The notes under the pieces are model-generated. The model was not told the origin of the DNA. It ran no database searches and saw only the letters and a program-made list of their open reading frames with translations. From Phytophthora sp. 'mugwort' (lineage: Eukaryota; Oomycota; Peronosporomycetes; Peronosporales; Peronosporaceae), in the NCBI GenBank assembly GCA_033558025.1, contig JAUCEF010000011.1, forward strand, positions 868,001 through 932,000: a DNA stretch of 64,000 bases. The letters run 5' to 3'. This document shows positions 10,099 to 21,592 of the stretch, in pieces. Numbering within the stretch: the first letter of the stretch is position 1; every line of letters starts with the position of its first letter. Position numbers and translations under genes: made by a program.

Positions 10099-12866
10099 GT
10101 TTTTATCCTGAGGGCCACGGCATTTTTAGCTTCTAAATGGAAGCTCTTCCGCGTGGGTACTGGACTCTTGTGTTGAAGCCTCCAGTATCTCCACTTTAAT
10201 GCGAACGAATAGTTGTATGTAACGAGAGGCGTGGCCACTCTTCCGCTCTATGGTTTCGCATCAGTCATGACGCACGCGCAGATTGAAATGAATATGAATT
10301 GTGATTTGCACTTCTTTGTTGGTTCTTTGTTGCTACTACTACATTTGACAGTGCTCAAACATCAGCATAAGTGCTGCCAGTACTGTTAGCGCTGTGTTGG
10401 TACATGTACTGTTGCAGCTGATAGTCACGCGGAACGAGGTCTAGGTGCGACCGCACCGCCTGCTCTCCTGATGCTCGCCCGAAGCTCGGTGAGCTTCTTG
10501 TCGAATTTCATTCTGTGCCGGTGGGACTTATGAGCGCTCGTTAATTATGAGTGAAATGACCGGATGGATATTTTCATCAATAGAGTGTGGTGCGTTGGTT
10601 ATCTTGACGTGTTGAATGAAGTGTATGTTATACACTCTTCGTATGCACCGTGCCGTCTATGGTGATCGAGCAGGTTCGCCCACCGAAAATGATACGGATG
10701 AAGTAGTTTGCCGGTCATAAGTTCGTTGCCAGAATCGTACTTTGCATCGGTGCATTGTCCGTTGATTGTTAAGTGGTTTTCTATTTTGAGTTATTGTAAA
10801 TTTGAACGTGAGCAGGCGTCGTTTTCATTGTTTGGTTGACATTAGGCCTGGACGAACGACTCGAAAGCGGGACGGTTGGTCACCTTGTACAATCCCGCTG
10901 CTGGCTTTTGCTCTCTAGCAAGTTATAGAGGCGATGATCAGCGCCACCGAGTCTTCTCTGGTTGGTTGGCCTTCAGGGGTGCCGCCGCATGAGACTACCA
11001 GTTGTCGACCTTATTCACAAAAACACAAACAACATTGGCAGCTTTGGCTTACTATGATGCGAGAAGTGGAGTAGAGATCGCGAACGCCAAGCCGCGCTAC
11101 GAGTCTGACGGCCGAACGAACACGACGTGTGCATCGCATGCTGCCGTCCGATGGTACAGAATGGCGCTGCCGGCACCTACATGTACCTAACCTTCATTCT
11201 GCATTGGTCCTGGTGTCGGTCAGCAGCGGTGCTCCTCGCGTTAGGCAACGGATCCCTTCAAGCAGCATCCGCGCATGATGATCATGATGATGATCATCAG
11301 ATGATCTCGTGCCCATAGAGTGGCATGTATCCTGGCAGTCGCGGCAGTACTCCTAGCAGATCCTCAAACGAAGCAGCCATCCCAAATGTAACCTAGCAAG
11401 GCCTTCAGCAAGGGCTTCAGCGATGCGAGAAACTGCTATGGGACAGTTGTGCACGTCGGGCAGCGTGGAGGCAGCCATCCATCCTCGTCAGCGACGACTG
11501 GCGCGTCAACCATCTGCTGCCACTCGCAAGCGCAGGTTGAATATGCATCATCCCGTATTCGTGCGGATCGAGCCTCCTCGTTTCGCCCCCGCTTTCACTT
11601 GTCTGTGCTTCGACTCGATGCTCGTTAAAAGTGGCGGATTGTGTTGATCCTTCGATCGAGCACGATATATATTGGTAGTTTGTACCCGCCTGAGGCAGGC
11701 TACCTACATGTACCACGCGGTGTGAAAACGCCTCAACAAAATACAAGTGGGGCTATGACCAAAATGAAAAGCGGCGTTAGCGCCGTGCGCATTTGTATGT
11801 TGATGGGAATTTCAGAATGACTCATGTCACGGTTTCACATTATTTAAGTTGCGGGATAATGTGAACTATCTGGGTTTCACAAGCCGTCGGCACACGAAGA
11901 CTTCGCAGAGTCTGATGGTCGGAGTAAAGATTACAGGGAAACAGCACTGCGCGGCACTGCCGTTTGTGTATTGAATAATTGGTAGGAGGAGAATTGCAAA
12001 CAAAATGTAGCATGTCACTATGGTCGACTTATTGTGAATTTACGAGTCACAGACCACTCTAACTCGTCGCAGTCGACTTAATGTGAATCCAGGAGTTACA
12101 GTGAATCCATGATTCAAATGAACTCGCGTATGCACATCATGTTGCCTGATCGAGCAAACCTATCTTGTTTGATCCCACAAAACTGTTTGCTGGTCCCAAA
12201 AACGACTGTCATATTTGACAGCGAGGCGCCACGTCAAATTTTGGTTTAAACTTAGTTTTGTAAATGATGTCTCCCATCTCCTGTTACCTTTAGCCCTCCC
12301 GCAGGCCGATGTCATCGCGGTCTTGAGCTTTGCTTCGCTCCGCAAATACCGAGCGCGCGGGTTTGCTAAGGTTACGTGCGCTCGCAACCTCTCTCCTCCG
12401 TCGGTCATTTTTTACGTGAATTTTTTCATCCCCTCTTCTTGAATCGGTGCAAGCAGCCACTACCGTCATATTTTGCTCAAGCACCCCATTTTGTTGTGTT
12501 TTCACCCGTTTGCCCGCACCCCGGTCTCCCACCATGGGATCCACACTGTGGACATGTTTCCAGAGACAGGTCGAGCGGCGGTGGCGGACGCTTCTATTGC
12601 CAGGACTCCGTTCCTCTGTTGCAGGACCAGAAGTGCGTCCTTCTCTCGTCCTAACCAGGATACCAGGCTACGTTTCAGCTTTCGGTGCTGCGGACAAACG
12701 TTGCAGTCACCGAAAGCCACAGCGGGTAACAGACACAGCTTTGCCGAGCGGAGGCTGTGAGCCACAGTGCCACAGCTTCATGTGGACATGTACCCAACCT
12801 CCAGCCACCAGCACAACTCCACCAGGACAGCGTATCACCGCTGGCTGTCCTTGCAGCTCTCTGACT
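10099..12866. other. Intergenic between elicitins 1 and 2, with short repeats
   Basis: No gene recognised in 2.8 kb. Visible structure is limited. There is a TGATGATCA-rich run at about 11274-11303. A 10-bp inverted repeat (TTCACATTAT / ATAATGTGAA) lies at 11834-11865. A 30-nt imperfect direct repeat beginning GTCGACTTA occurs at 12023-12052 and 12072-12101. A short CATGGGATCCAC-type string at about 12534 resembles one at about 9374. Both lie roughly 375-380 bases before an elicitin ATG, which hints that promoter sequence was duplicated with the gene. Confidence 0.5.
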
Positions 12867-12882
12867 GCCATTGTGCAATTTG
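12867..12882 (+). promoter_or_regulatory. Oomycete core promoter of elicitin 2
   Basis: GCCATTGTGCAATTTG is a one- to two-base variant of the initiator/flanking consensus. It lies about 35-50 bases before the ATG at 12916 and corresponds in position to the element at 9680. Confidence 0.75.
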
Positions 12883-12915
12883 CTCTGTCACCACACCCCA
12901 CCACCACCCTCCACG

Positions 12916-13272
12916 ATGAACTTCCGCGCTCTGTTCGCTGCCACCGTCGCCGCCCTCGTCGGCTCCACCTCCGCCACCACGTGCACCACCTCCCAGCAGA
13001 CGGCGGCGTATGTGACGCTCGTGAGCATCCTCTCGGACACGTCATTCAACCAGTGCGCGACGGACTCTGGCTACTCGATGTTGACGGCCACCACGCTCCC
13101 CACGACGGAGCAGTACAAGCTCATGTGCGGGTCGACGGCATGCAAGACGATGATCAACAAGATTGTGTCGCTGAACCCGCCCGACTGCGAGCTGACGGTG
13201 CCGACGAGCGGCCTGGTGCTTAACGTGCACTCATACGCAAACGGCTTCTCGGCCACGTGCTCGTCGCTGTAA
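12916..13272 (+). CDS. Elicitin (short, acidic alpha type)
   Basis: 118 residues: a 20-residue signal peptide and a 98-residue elicitin domain with the six cysteines in canonical spacing. Val is at mature position 13, with three Lys against three Asp and two Glu, so it is acidic. The product is a secreted sterol-binding elicitor of the alpha class. The start at 12916 gives MNF plus a hydrophobic leader, the same as in the gene at 9745. Upstream in-frame TTG-type starts and the longer overlapping frame (12447-13223, another phase) are not credible. It stands head-to-tail with elicitin 1, 2.8 kb downstream. The shared core promoter and ACCCTCC leader next to the ATG support tandem duplication. 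No intron. Confidence 0.95.
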   Translation: MNFRALFAATVAALVGSTSATTCTTSQQTAAYVTLVSILSDTSFNQCATDSGYSMLTATTLPTTEQYKLMCGSTACKTMINKIVSLNPPDCELTVPTSGLVLNVHSYANGFSATCSSL

Positions 13273-13720
13273 ACGGACTCGATCGTGGGAGCTGTCCCAT
13301 CCAGTATTGATCCCTAGGACGATGTTTGGCATGACATAATCAACATGTCCTTCGACCAAGTACACAGCTGTAGTTAAGCGGTGTAGCTGCTTGGCTGACC
13401 AGAGTTGTCGTTGTATAAAATCTTTTGAATAAAGGTTCTTGTCGCTATAGCTTCTCTTTCCACACGGAGTTGTCGCAAGCTGTATTCAGGAGTCGTGGAA
13501 TCTCACCGAGGAGGAATTGCGAGTCCGTCGAGCAGGGCTACACTCGCTTGAGCTGGCTGCGCGATTCCCTATCGTTGAGGTGACGTTTACATTTTTATAC
13601 AAAAAAACTTCCCACGTTAAGCAAGAGCAGCGACCGATATGCCGAAATTGATGGTGTTACAGGCGACTTTCATGATCTTTTAACATGATCCCTGTCCACC
13701 ACGGTATTTTACCGCCTTTC

Positions 13721-13735
13721 TCACTCTGTAATTTG
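13721..13735 (+). promoter_or_regulatory. Relic core promoter before elicitin pseudogene
   Basis: TCACTCTGTAATTTG is a close variant of the element seen before the intact elicitins. It stands about 20-30 bases before the elicitin-like relic at about 13757. Confidence 0.55.
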
Positions 13736-13756
13736 CATCGTCATCCGCAAGCCGCA

Positions 13757-13895
13757 ACCTGCACCTCCATCCTGTTCACTGACGCCGGTACCGTTGCTAT
13801 CCAAGTCATACTTCACGCAGTGCGCCATCGACTCGGGCTATTCCATGCTGACGGCCACGACACTACCCTGTACGAGCTCATGTGCACGCCAACCA
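13757..13895 (+). pseudogene. Elicitin relic 1
   Basis: Short in-frame strings of an elicitin survive. ATCTS is near 13757, a run through [14 protein letters not shown] comes next, and YELMC follows near 13876. Internal deletions separate them, including most of the region between the first and second cysteines, and there is no complete frame. The retained promoter element upstream supports decay of a once complete third tandem copy. No functional product is expected. Confidence 0.7.
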
Positions 13896-14040
13896 GGGAA
13901 CCCGAGTATTGCATTTCAAATTAATATAGGAAGAAGAATTCGATAATACATTATGCAATTAATTACAATTATTGCTGCGCTGCACTTCTCGAATGCAGTG
14001 AATAGTCTCGAGCGTTCACAGCTCCTTGTTCAACATAAGT

Positions 14041-14760
14041 AGCATCACCATGTCAGGCCCCATGCGCTGTCTGAGGTCGGCCAAGACCATTTTCGAGGCG
14101 GAGAAGAAGCGCTCACACTCGTTCGACGTCGGTGGGACCAAGCCGACATCGATATAGTGCGCGCGTATTCCCGTCTTGCGTCGCTAGCATGCCGACGACA
14201 CAAACGACTCTTTGGCCTCCGTAGTTGCAGTTGACGTCCGTACGTCCTCTGGCTGCTTGAAAGCAGCAACGGCGGTCCGCTCCGTACTAGCAGCACCCCC
14301 TGGCGTTGCAGGTTTATAATGCCGGTTTCCGACGCTGGGTAATTAACTATACTGTAGCCGTATTTGTTTTAGAGGCGGCACTCAATTGATGGTACGACCT
14401 CAAGAAGAGTCGTCGCACACCGGAGAGTCAGCGTGGAGCGCTGAAGCGTCTTCGTCACAGCTTTGAACCGTTCCAGGTCGACTAAAATAGTACGAACCGA
14501 CTCGGTTTCAGCTCGTTTGAGCAACAGCGACTGAATGTCGTGCTGACTAGCACGTCGTGGCCCAGTTGGCCAATCGCTCGACCAGCTCGTGTCGTTTCTT
14601 AGAACGGGTGCGAGCAGCGTCACACGTCGCAGGAGTGCGCGACCCTTGATAGTCCGCAACTTCAGCATCAGCGTATGCACGCGATTAATCACTGCCTCTT
14701 CTTTTATCAGGAACTCGCCAACAGACAGCAAGCTGTAATCGATGACTGGCGCAGCCAATC
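14041..14760 (-). pseudogene. hAT-family transposase remnant
   Basis: The minus-strand frame 14369-14758 contains LAPVLRNDTSWSSDW and FKAVTKTLQRSTLTL, resembling the NDTRWSS region of hAT transposases. A second frame at 14041-14160 reads IDVGLVPPTSNECERFFSAS and KMVLADLRQRMGPDMVML, the C-terminal hAT dimerisation block. About 200 bases and a frame change lie between the two. The upstream RNase H core is not visible. It is a decayed DNA transposon sitting between two elicitin relics. Confidence 0.7.
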
Positions 14761-14999
14761 AGGGGGATGCCGCCCTCTCGCCGACCAATATACTAATTTA
14801 AAGAACAATTGTCGCCGACCATGAATGCAACTGCATCCAATGGCTTATCATAGCGCGAGAGCGTGAGATCGAATACGCTCTGATCACTAAGTCCCCCCAT
14901 TGTCCAGCGGGCTAAATGCTCGGTAAAAAAAATACATTAGGACCCGGTCCGCTTACCAACGGCGCCCAGACACCGACTAACAGGGGGGGGTCCCGACGA

Positions 15000-16110
15000 T
15001 CCGTGATCAGTTGAACTTGGTATCACCTTGTGTACCCGTCGGTGGCCTGGATCTGCTCTCTTGGGTCTCCGAAGGATCCATTGATGTAAAGTCTTGAACA
15101 TCCTGGCGGGACGCGGGGATGTGGAGCAGCGCGGAAGTCTTCGCTCTACTGACGTTATGGTTCCGATCTGAGGTAGTCGATCTTCGATCGGGGGCCTGGA
15201 CTTGATCCGAGGCCGAGGTTGCCGTGTGGAGTAGTTCCTTCCATTTCCTTGGGTTGCTTGCCGCTTCCTTTAGAGGGATCTTGCGAGTTGAGAGTCGAGA
15301 CGATCGTCGGACAAGCACTGAATGCCGATCGATCGGCGTATGCGCCTGAGGAGAAGTTCGCTAGCGCCGGGGAGGGTCGGCCAATATACGATCCGATCTT
15401 CTCACCGCGACGCTTGATCTGCTACCTTGGAATAGTGGATACTTTGGAGGGCCAATGTAGGTCCGTTCCTGCGGCACTTAAAAGCGCCTAAGTCGTCCAA
15501 TTCAAATTCGAGTCTGATTGTTGTTTATCCTTTTCTTGTCATATCCTCCCATCCTGAACACTATCTCGTACCTCCTGAATCTCTCCTTCTTCCACCACTC
15601 AACACGTACCGTCTTCATACTTGCTCATATCGAGGATGATTGCTGATCGAAGCCCGATCTGCCAGATCGCAGATGTCAGAACATGTATACCAATCGGTAC
15701 ATACCGATCGAACCGATCTGCCGGATCCCGAATGCCGGATCGATCTGATCAACCCGATCCCGGACAACGGGGCGTAGCTCGATCTGCGGGGCCGAATCGG
15801 CCCGATCTTCCAAATCCCGAATGCTAGATCGGCCCGGTTTGTCAGATCCCGCCATCGATCCGCCCGATCTGCCGATCCCGTATGTCCGAACCTGTATGCC
15901 GATCTACCAGAAAATGTGTACCGATCCGATCGAGGGCTGATCTTGATCGATCGCGGTCGATCCAAGTCGGCCGCGATCTGCATGTCGCCGATCGGTCGTG
16001 ATCTTCATTTTGTGCTCGGATCTGGTCTAAAATCGTCCGTGATCAAAGACCGATCGGGAGTGACTGTGGTCATATAAAAGAGTAGATTGGTCACGATCTG
16101 CCGATCGCCG
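15000..16110. repeat. GATC-dense segment
   Basis: Between 15640 and 16110 I count about 32 GATC tetramers in roughly 480 bases, against about two expected at random. The density is still high back to about 15000. Degenerate units such as CCGATCTGCCGGATC and GATCCCGAATGCC recur without a fixed period, so this looks like an eroded short tandem repeat. The open frames crossing it (15615-15983 minus, 15621-15827 plus) are compositional artefacts. Confidence 0.7.
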
Positions 16111-16671
16111 GTAAGTTTCGTCTTTGGTCCTTCGCATGATCTTCGTTCTTTACGTGATATCCATCCAACCTGGGTCGCCGTCAAACTCGCTTTCCACCCC
16201 CTATCAGTTGTCCTCTGGTTGATTTCTTCCACCTATCCCGCAGATCGGCTCGTTGCCACGAGGTTTGAGATTCGTATTCGACGCTTTTCCACAGATGGTA
16301 GCACTTTAGATGTGATGCTCTTGCAGGCTGTTCCGCACGCCTCGCACGTGAACACGTGGTCGACGGGGCGGGGGAAGAGGATGGCACAGATGTCACGGGT
16401 GGAAATAGGCATGGTGGTGGGGAGGAGGGGCTTAGCGGGTGGGGGCTTCTGTAGACAGGAAAAGGTTCAGGTCTGTGAGAATGTAGGGGCCGTCAAACGG
16501 TTCCAAGAACCGCGTAGAATACAGGAATGTGCGGCTGGGGCCTCCCATCCACAGGTTTACGTCTGGGGCTTGAATTGGTCCATATTCAAAAAATGGGAGG
16601 GTCTAAATACGTCATTACATATATAATTGGAATATACTTTTGTAATCATTTGAAACCCGGATTCCCTGACG
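16111..16671. other. Intergenic
   Basis: Open frames are present but none has recognisable domains. The stretch lies between the GATC-dense segment and the second elicitin relic. Confidence 0.4.
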
Positions 16672-16773
16672 TCAACAGCGTGCCAGGAGGTGATCGTGAA
16701 GATTATCACGCTGATCCCACCTAATCGCAAGCTGGCAGTGACCATTACCGGCCTGGTGATCAATAACTTGTAG
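16672..16773 (+). pseudogene. Elicitin relic 2 (C-terminal part only)
   Basis: A 34-codon frame ending in TAG at 16771 keeps the C-terminal half of an elicitin: STAC, then KIITLIPPN, then LAVTITGLVINN. The cysteine expected after PPN is replaced by Arg and the last segment is missing. There is no start or signal peptide. It lies 2.8 kb from relic 1, similar to the spacing between the two intact short elicitins. Confidence 0.65.
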
Positions 16774-17489
16774 GATCCTGTATTTTGGACCATCGCAATC
16801 GACCACCGAAAGAGTTGCTATTTGATAAAAAAAAAATTGTGTCGTTTGGAACTCCTAGCGTTGCATTTCAACAGACATAGCGAAGCTAATTGGACATCTC
16901 GTCTACTCAGAGGCCATCATATATACATGGTCAGCGTGCCGGGCAACGTCCAGAATTAATCCGAGAACGACTTGAGAATTCGAACACGTTCATGACGAGC
17001 CCCTTCGCGTTCAGGCGGCATGTCGTGAAGCGCGTATGGTGAACCGTCGTTGGCTCAATAGCAGCGGTTAAGTTCGAGTAGCTGAACTATGTCGAGCACG
17101 GCACGAAAGCGGAACCCGAGAGATTGGCATCGCCATCATGAGAAGCTGTGGTAGTCAGCGGCGCTGCAGCAGTGGTAGTAACGTTAGCAAAGAAGAATGC
17201 GGGTGGCGTTCACGTGTGTCAGGTTGACCCTCGGCTTAGTTTTAATTTGAGGGGTGAAAATGGTATGTTAATCCGAAAATGCGTTGGGTAATAAAGAAAA
17301 ATTATGGAGCTGGGATTGTGAACACTTTCGAAGAATCCTCATCTTCCGGTTGTAAGGGATCATCCTCCAGCTCGCAAGTCAGAGTAGCAAAACCAAAGCA
17401 TTGAATCGAGTAAAACCACGGACGTTTTGCTGCTGCTGAGTCTGCGGATGCAGCTTGTGAAAGGTGAGAGAGAGATTCAGAAAGTCTAT
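16774..17489. other. Intergenic
   Basis: No gene recognised. It contains the region downstream of the LINE 3' end, which would be expected near 17490 on the minus strand; no poly-A tail was clear. Confidence 0.4.
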
Positions 17490-20400
17490 TTACTTAGTTA
17501 GCTGCAAGATTTGTGGTATAGTTGTAGCCAGGTTAGCAAAGACCGGTGCCTTATGGTCCGGTGCCTGAACGTGGCCGGTCTTCTGGTTGTCCAGAGACCC
17601 TCTCGGTTCTTTTGTCAGAGTATCGAGACAAGCGTGAAGCTTGGATCCTCGTATTGTTGTCTCTCCTCGTCGGTGGTCGCGCTTCGCGATCGCTGCCAGT
17701 TGTCGCACTCCTGCCTCCCATAACCTCCGCGCGCCTCCTTCTTGAGATTTTCTTGTCCGAATACCCTGTTGGTTCGTTGCGTCCATAACTGTGTCAGTCT
17801 AATTGAACTGAGGACTCTCCATATCCTTGCCCATTCCGCTTCGAAACCGCATTGGTCGTCGGGATACCGCTGGTGTAAGAGCCTTCTGTTGGTCGCCGAT
17901 GTCTTCGGCGCCTTTCGTTGAGCGCAGTGTCGTTTCCAGTGCTCGATGTCGTACCCGTGCCATTGTTCCCCTATCCACTGGCTGATGGGCACCTTCCACA
18001 GTGCTTGCGCCCTCGGGCACGTTCAAAAAATGTGCTCGTATGTCTCTCGTTGCCCCTGACAGTTCGGTCCATCCTGACATGAGTTATCGTAAGGCCTCCC
18101 ATGATACCACAAGTTTAGCTGATGCGTCGCTGTCCTGTAGTTTGTCCCCCTGGTACTCGGACAGTCCATGCCCATGACGCCACAACTCCGCCGGCGTCTG
18201 GTTCATCGCCGCTGCCTGCCATGTATTCTCCGTTGCTCGTGCTTGTAACCGTTTTGTGAGCTGGACTAGAGGGACCGCCAAATCCCGCTTGCTGAGTTGA
18301 TAGGGCCTCCTCTTTAGAGCCTCGAGTATGTGCTTGTTGCTTATCTTCTCCGTTACTGCCCAAGGGTACCGATGGAGGCATGGATGCGCCTCGAAAACCA
18401 GTCCCTCCTTTTCTGTTCCTTGCGATGAAAAAGGCCATGATTGCCCGTGGCCCCGCCTGCACCGCCGGTCGTTTCCCCTGTATCGTCCAGTGAATCCCAT
18501 TCTCCAATTGGACCACGCGCACTGGGTGGACCTTGTCACCGTCCTGTGCTAGAGGTGTCCCATGATGGGGCCCGGTCCTATGATGGTCTACTCGTATTTG
18601 TCTGCTAACGGTGGTGGATTCCTGAGTACTGGCGGCGAGGTCATGTCCAGTCCACCGCCCACCATGATCTCCGGCGACGCTAGTAGGATACCCGTTGCCC
18701 AACGACGGAGATTCTTCTGCGAATGTGTGCCGCTTCGTGTCCTCTGCTGATTCCTCCAAACACGCACTCCTTTGGCCCTGTCCGCTGGATATGTAACGCC
18801 TATATGATAGTGTCCTTCAGGCGGTCATACTGACTGGATATTAACATCTTGTGATTCCTGTCTAGGATCCATGGATTGTTTGCCCATTTGAATGTGCTCG
18901 AGAAACTTCTGATTTCCGGTGTCCAGAATTTGTCGGGTGCTTCTCTTGTTGGTAGTTGGTCTGCATAGTGGAGTACCCATTCTGCCCCCTCCCACCAGCT
19001 TGCTGCTCGTTTCTCCCACCTGCCAGTTGTGGCGCTAGCCTCTCCCCCAACGCCTCGCGTAAAAGTCTTCCTGGTGTCCTCCTGCCTGCCGTGATCGTCT
19101 GGATCCCGGATGTCGCGGTGTCACTCTCTCCTCCTGTTCGCTGGCTTGCCCTCTGAAGGCCCACTGTGTCCACACAGCGGTATGCTGATCCGGCCTTCGT
19201 AGTAACAACCGCATAGCGTGTTGGGTTCTCTGCGTTTTAACTGCCACTCACACTGAGATTAACCCCACTCCCCCGGCTTTGCGTGGTGTGTACAGCCCTG
19301 GATTGATCTTGTGCCTGGATGCCTCTGCTCCGGTCGAGTGCTGCCTCAGGTATTGTTTATACAGGTTATCCAGTTGCTGCTGCGCCCACTCCGGTATCGA
19401 AAACGGCTGCGGGGTGAAGGGTACCGCCGGGAGCACTATTGCATTTAGGATTGATATCCTGTTCTCGACACTTGCAGCCACCTTGGTCGCCGTAAGATGT
19501 CCTCTTTTCACATTGCGTAGGCGTACTGCCCAGTTGCGTCCTGTAGCCCCCCTGTCCCCATTTAATACCCCAGGCAGCGTGTCGTCGCGTTCACCTCTAT
19601 TACCGCTATACCCGCATACTCCTTACATTCGATTGCCGTGTTGAGGAAAACGATTTAACTTTTGACCGGCTGGACTTGAAGTCCTGACAGCTGACCAAAC
19701 CTCTTCACTAACGGCAGAGCCGGAAAGATCTGGTGCGCGTATTTAGGGAAATGGTCGAATCATCCACGAACGCTGAGAATTCGTACATTGCTTCGGGGTT
19801 TTCAGGTACTTGGAGGCCTTGAAGTCTCGGTGACTGCACAACTGGCAGTCCCATTATCTCTACGACAATCAGAAACAGCAGCGGCCCTAGTGGGCACCCC
19901 AGCCGGATACTCGACCTGATTGCCATTGTCGCCGACATTATCCTATTCAACAGAAATCTTGCTATTCTTCCTGCATGAAACCGCTCAATCAGTCGGGTGA
20001 AGACTTCGGAGAACCCGAACGTTCGGAGGCGTTCTAGTAAAGAAAGGCCCATCCACCGTATCATACGCCTTTTTGAAGTCTAGGAGTAGGATTAACCTGC
20101 TGAGATCTGGCGGCAAGCCGATGTCTGGCGCTGCCGAGAGCAGTTGGGCCAGCATCCCCCAACACTGCTTTCTGCATTTGTCGCCCTTGGATAAAGCCCT
20201 GTCGTGTGTCCCCAATGATATGTGGGAGCATGATTTGAAGTCGGGTCGCCACCACCTTCGCGAAGGCTTTCTACCCTGTTTGAAGTAGGGATATGGGTCT
20301 ATAATCCATTGCGTCCTCTGAATTCCCTTTCTTCCGTAATGGTATGGTCAGCGCTTCAAGGAAGGACTGTGGAGGCTCCACCCCTTGCAAAATTTGGTTT

Positions 20401-21300
20401 GACACTGCCACCAATGCTAAATGCTTCCACCATGATGGCTGAGTTGTCCTTGTAGAAATCGTTGTTAAGGCCGTCCGTTCCTGCTGCCTTCTTGCGCCGT
20501 AGCTCCGTGATGGCCTGTAAGACTTCCACTTCCGTTATCGGCGCGGTCAGCCTGCCATTCCCCTCCTTCGTTACCCGTCTGCTCTCCGGTATGGTCACGA
20601 AATCGTCCAGTTCGGCCTTCATCCGGTCAGGCGGGACCGATCTATGACTTACCCCTAGGATAGGGAGTCCATTCACTGGCGAAAAACAAATTGTCCGCCG
20701 TGGTTGCATTCCGTGGGAAGGGTTTCCCGTGGAGCGCTTTGATTTCCGTGACGTGCTGATCTCGCTCCCAATCCGAGACTCGCTTGAATTTCCATCTTAA
20801 CGCCTCTGTTGTCCTCTCAAGGTGATTGCCTAGACGAAGGAGATGTTCCTCCCTCATATCTTCCCGTTGGGCATACTTCCACTGAGCTCTCGTGAGAAGG
20901 CTATATCGTTCCTTACTCCTCATTTTACGAGCATAGCGGGTTCTGCGATGTTTCACTAGGTGATTGACCCTCCGGATGCACTGGATGCTGATCCTGCCCT
21001 CCTCCTACCAGGGGGCTGTCGTTGTATATTGTCCGATATGGTGCCCCTGTAATTCGCCTGCATTGCTTCGGCTACGCGTCCGGCTGCCCCGTTTTGATCG
21101 GGTATGGTGTCCTTCCTCACGCCCCTCTCTTGATTTGGCTTCGTCCATCGACGTCTTGATTTTGCCGGGAAACCTCTTACGTTCTGCATTGTCACCCTCC
21201 AGCCTCTCTGTTTCTCTGTCCGGAGTAATCGCCACGATCGATCTTCCTGATAATGGGCCTCGTCCTGCATATGATGCCCGAAGGCATCTGCCCCTCATTC
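17490..21300 (-). mobile_element. Non-LTR (LINE) retrotransposon, degenerate
   Basis: The minus strand carries an ordered but frameshifted ORF2. A NVRGFPAK string near 21180 looks like the start of an endonuclease domain. A basic linker follows (20642-20956). RT motifs come next: RRKKAAGTDGLNNDFYK near 20480, GFIQGRQMQK near 20190, LLLDFKKAYDTVD near 20070, RLGCPLGPLLFLIVVE near 19870 and FSAFVDDST near 19760. Post-RT sequence (RISILNAIVLPAVPFT, RKAGGVGLISV) spans 19248-19511. A C-terminal zinc-binding block with CQGQRETYEHIFWTCP lies near 18040. Most of the endonuclease is missing between about 21000 and 21180. Multiple frameshifts make it inactive. Clade is uncertain. Confidence 0.8.
19708..20215 (-). 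pseudogene. LINE reverse transcriptase core
   Basis: Two overlapping minus-strand frames hold the catalytic heart of the RT. LDFKKAYDTVDGPFF contains the first catalytic Asp. The FVDD box, in place of the more usual YxDD or FADD, contains the other two. A frameshift near 20040 separates them. See the element entry for context. Confidence 0.75.
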
Positions 21301-21592
21301 CATATCTATAGAGGGTCGGGGTTGAGATGACAGCCGTACGCTGCCCTAAGTACTCTAGTTCCCCTCCGCTTCTGGCTTTTCAAAAGCCTCTGCGAAGAAC
21401 CGCGCGATCTCGGGTCAGTTGGCCTGATTGGCCGACGTATAGTACCGCTCTCGGTACACTGGGTTCTTTTGGAGGAGTTGTATATGTGTTGTAGCTGGTC
21501 GTATGAGTATAGGATGCCCCGTGAAGTGCCTAGCAGTTCCTGTATAGCAGCTTGTGAAAGGTAAAAGCTTGAAGCTACTCACTTGGTAATTG

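Noticed and set aside
12447..13223. 258-codon frame overlapping elicitin 2
   Set aside because: It is a different phase across the elicitin coding sequence and its upstream region, has no domain, and low-complexity composition; the elicitin frame explains the stretch.
12916..13272. Extended N-terminus starting at 12871
   Set aside because: It would start at a non-ATG codon, before the core promoter's expected transcription region ends, and would bury the signal peptide.
15615..15983. Open frames on both strands across the GATC-dense region
   Set aside because: Composition of the repeat leaves few stop codons; no domain, no start context.
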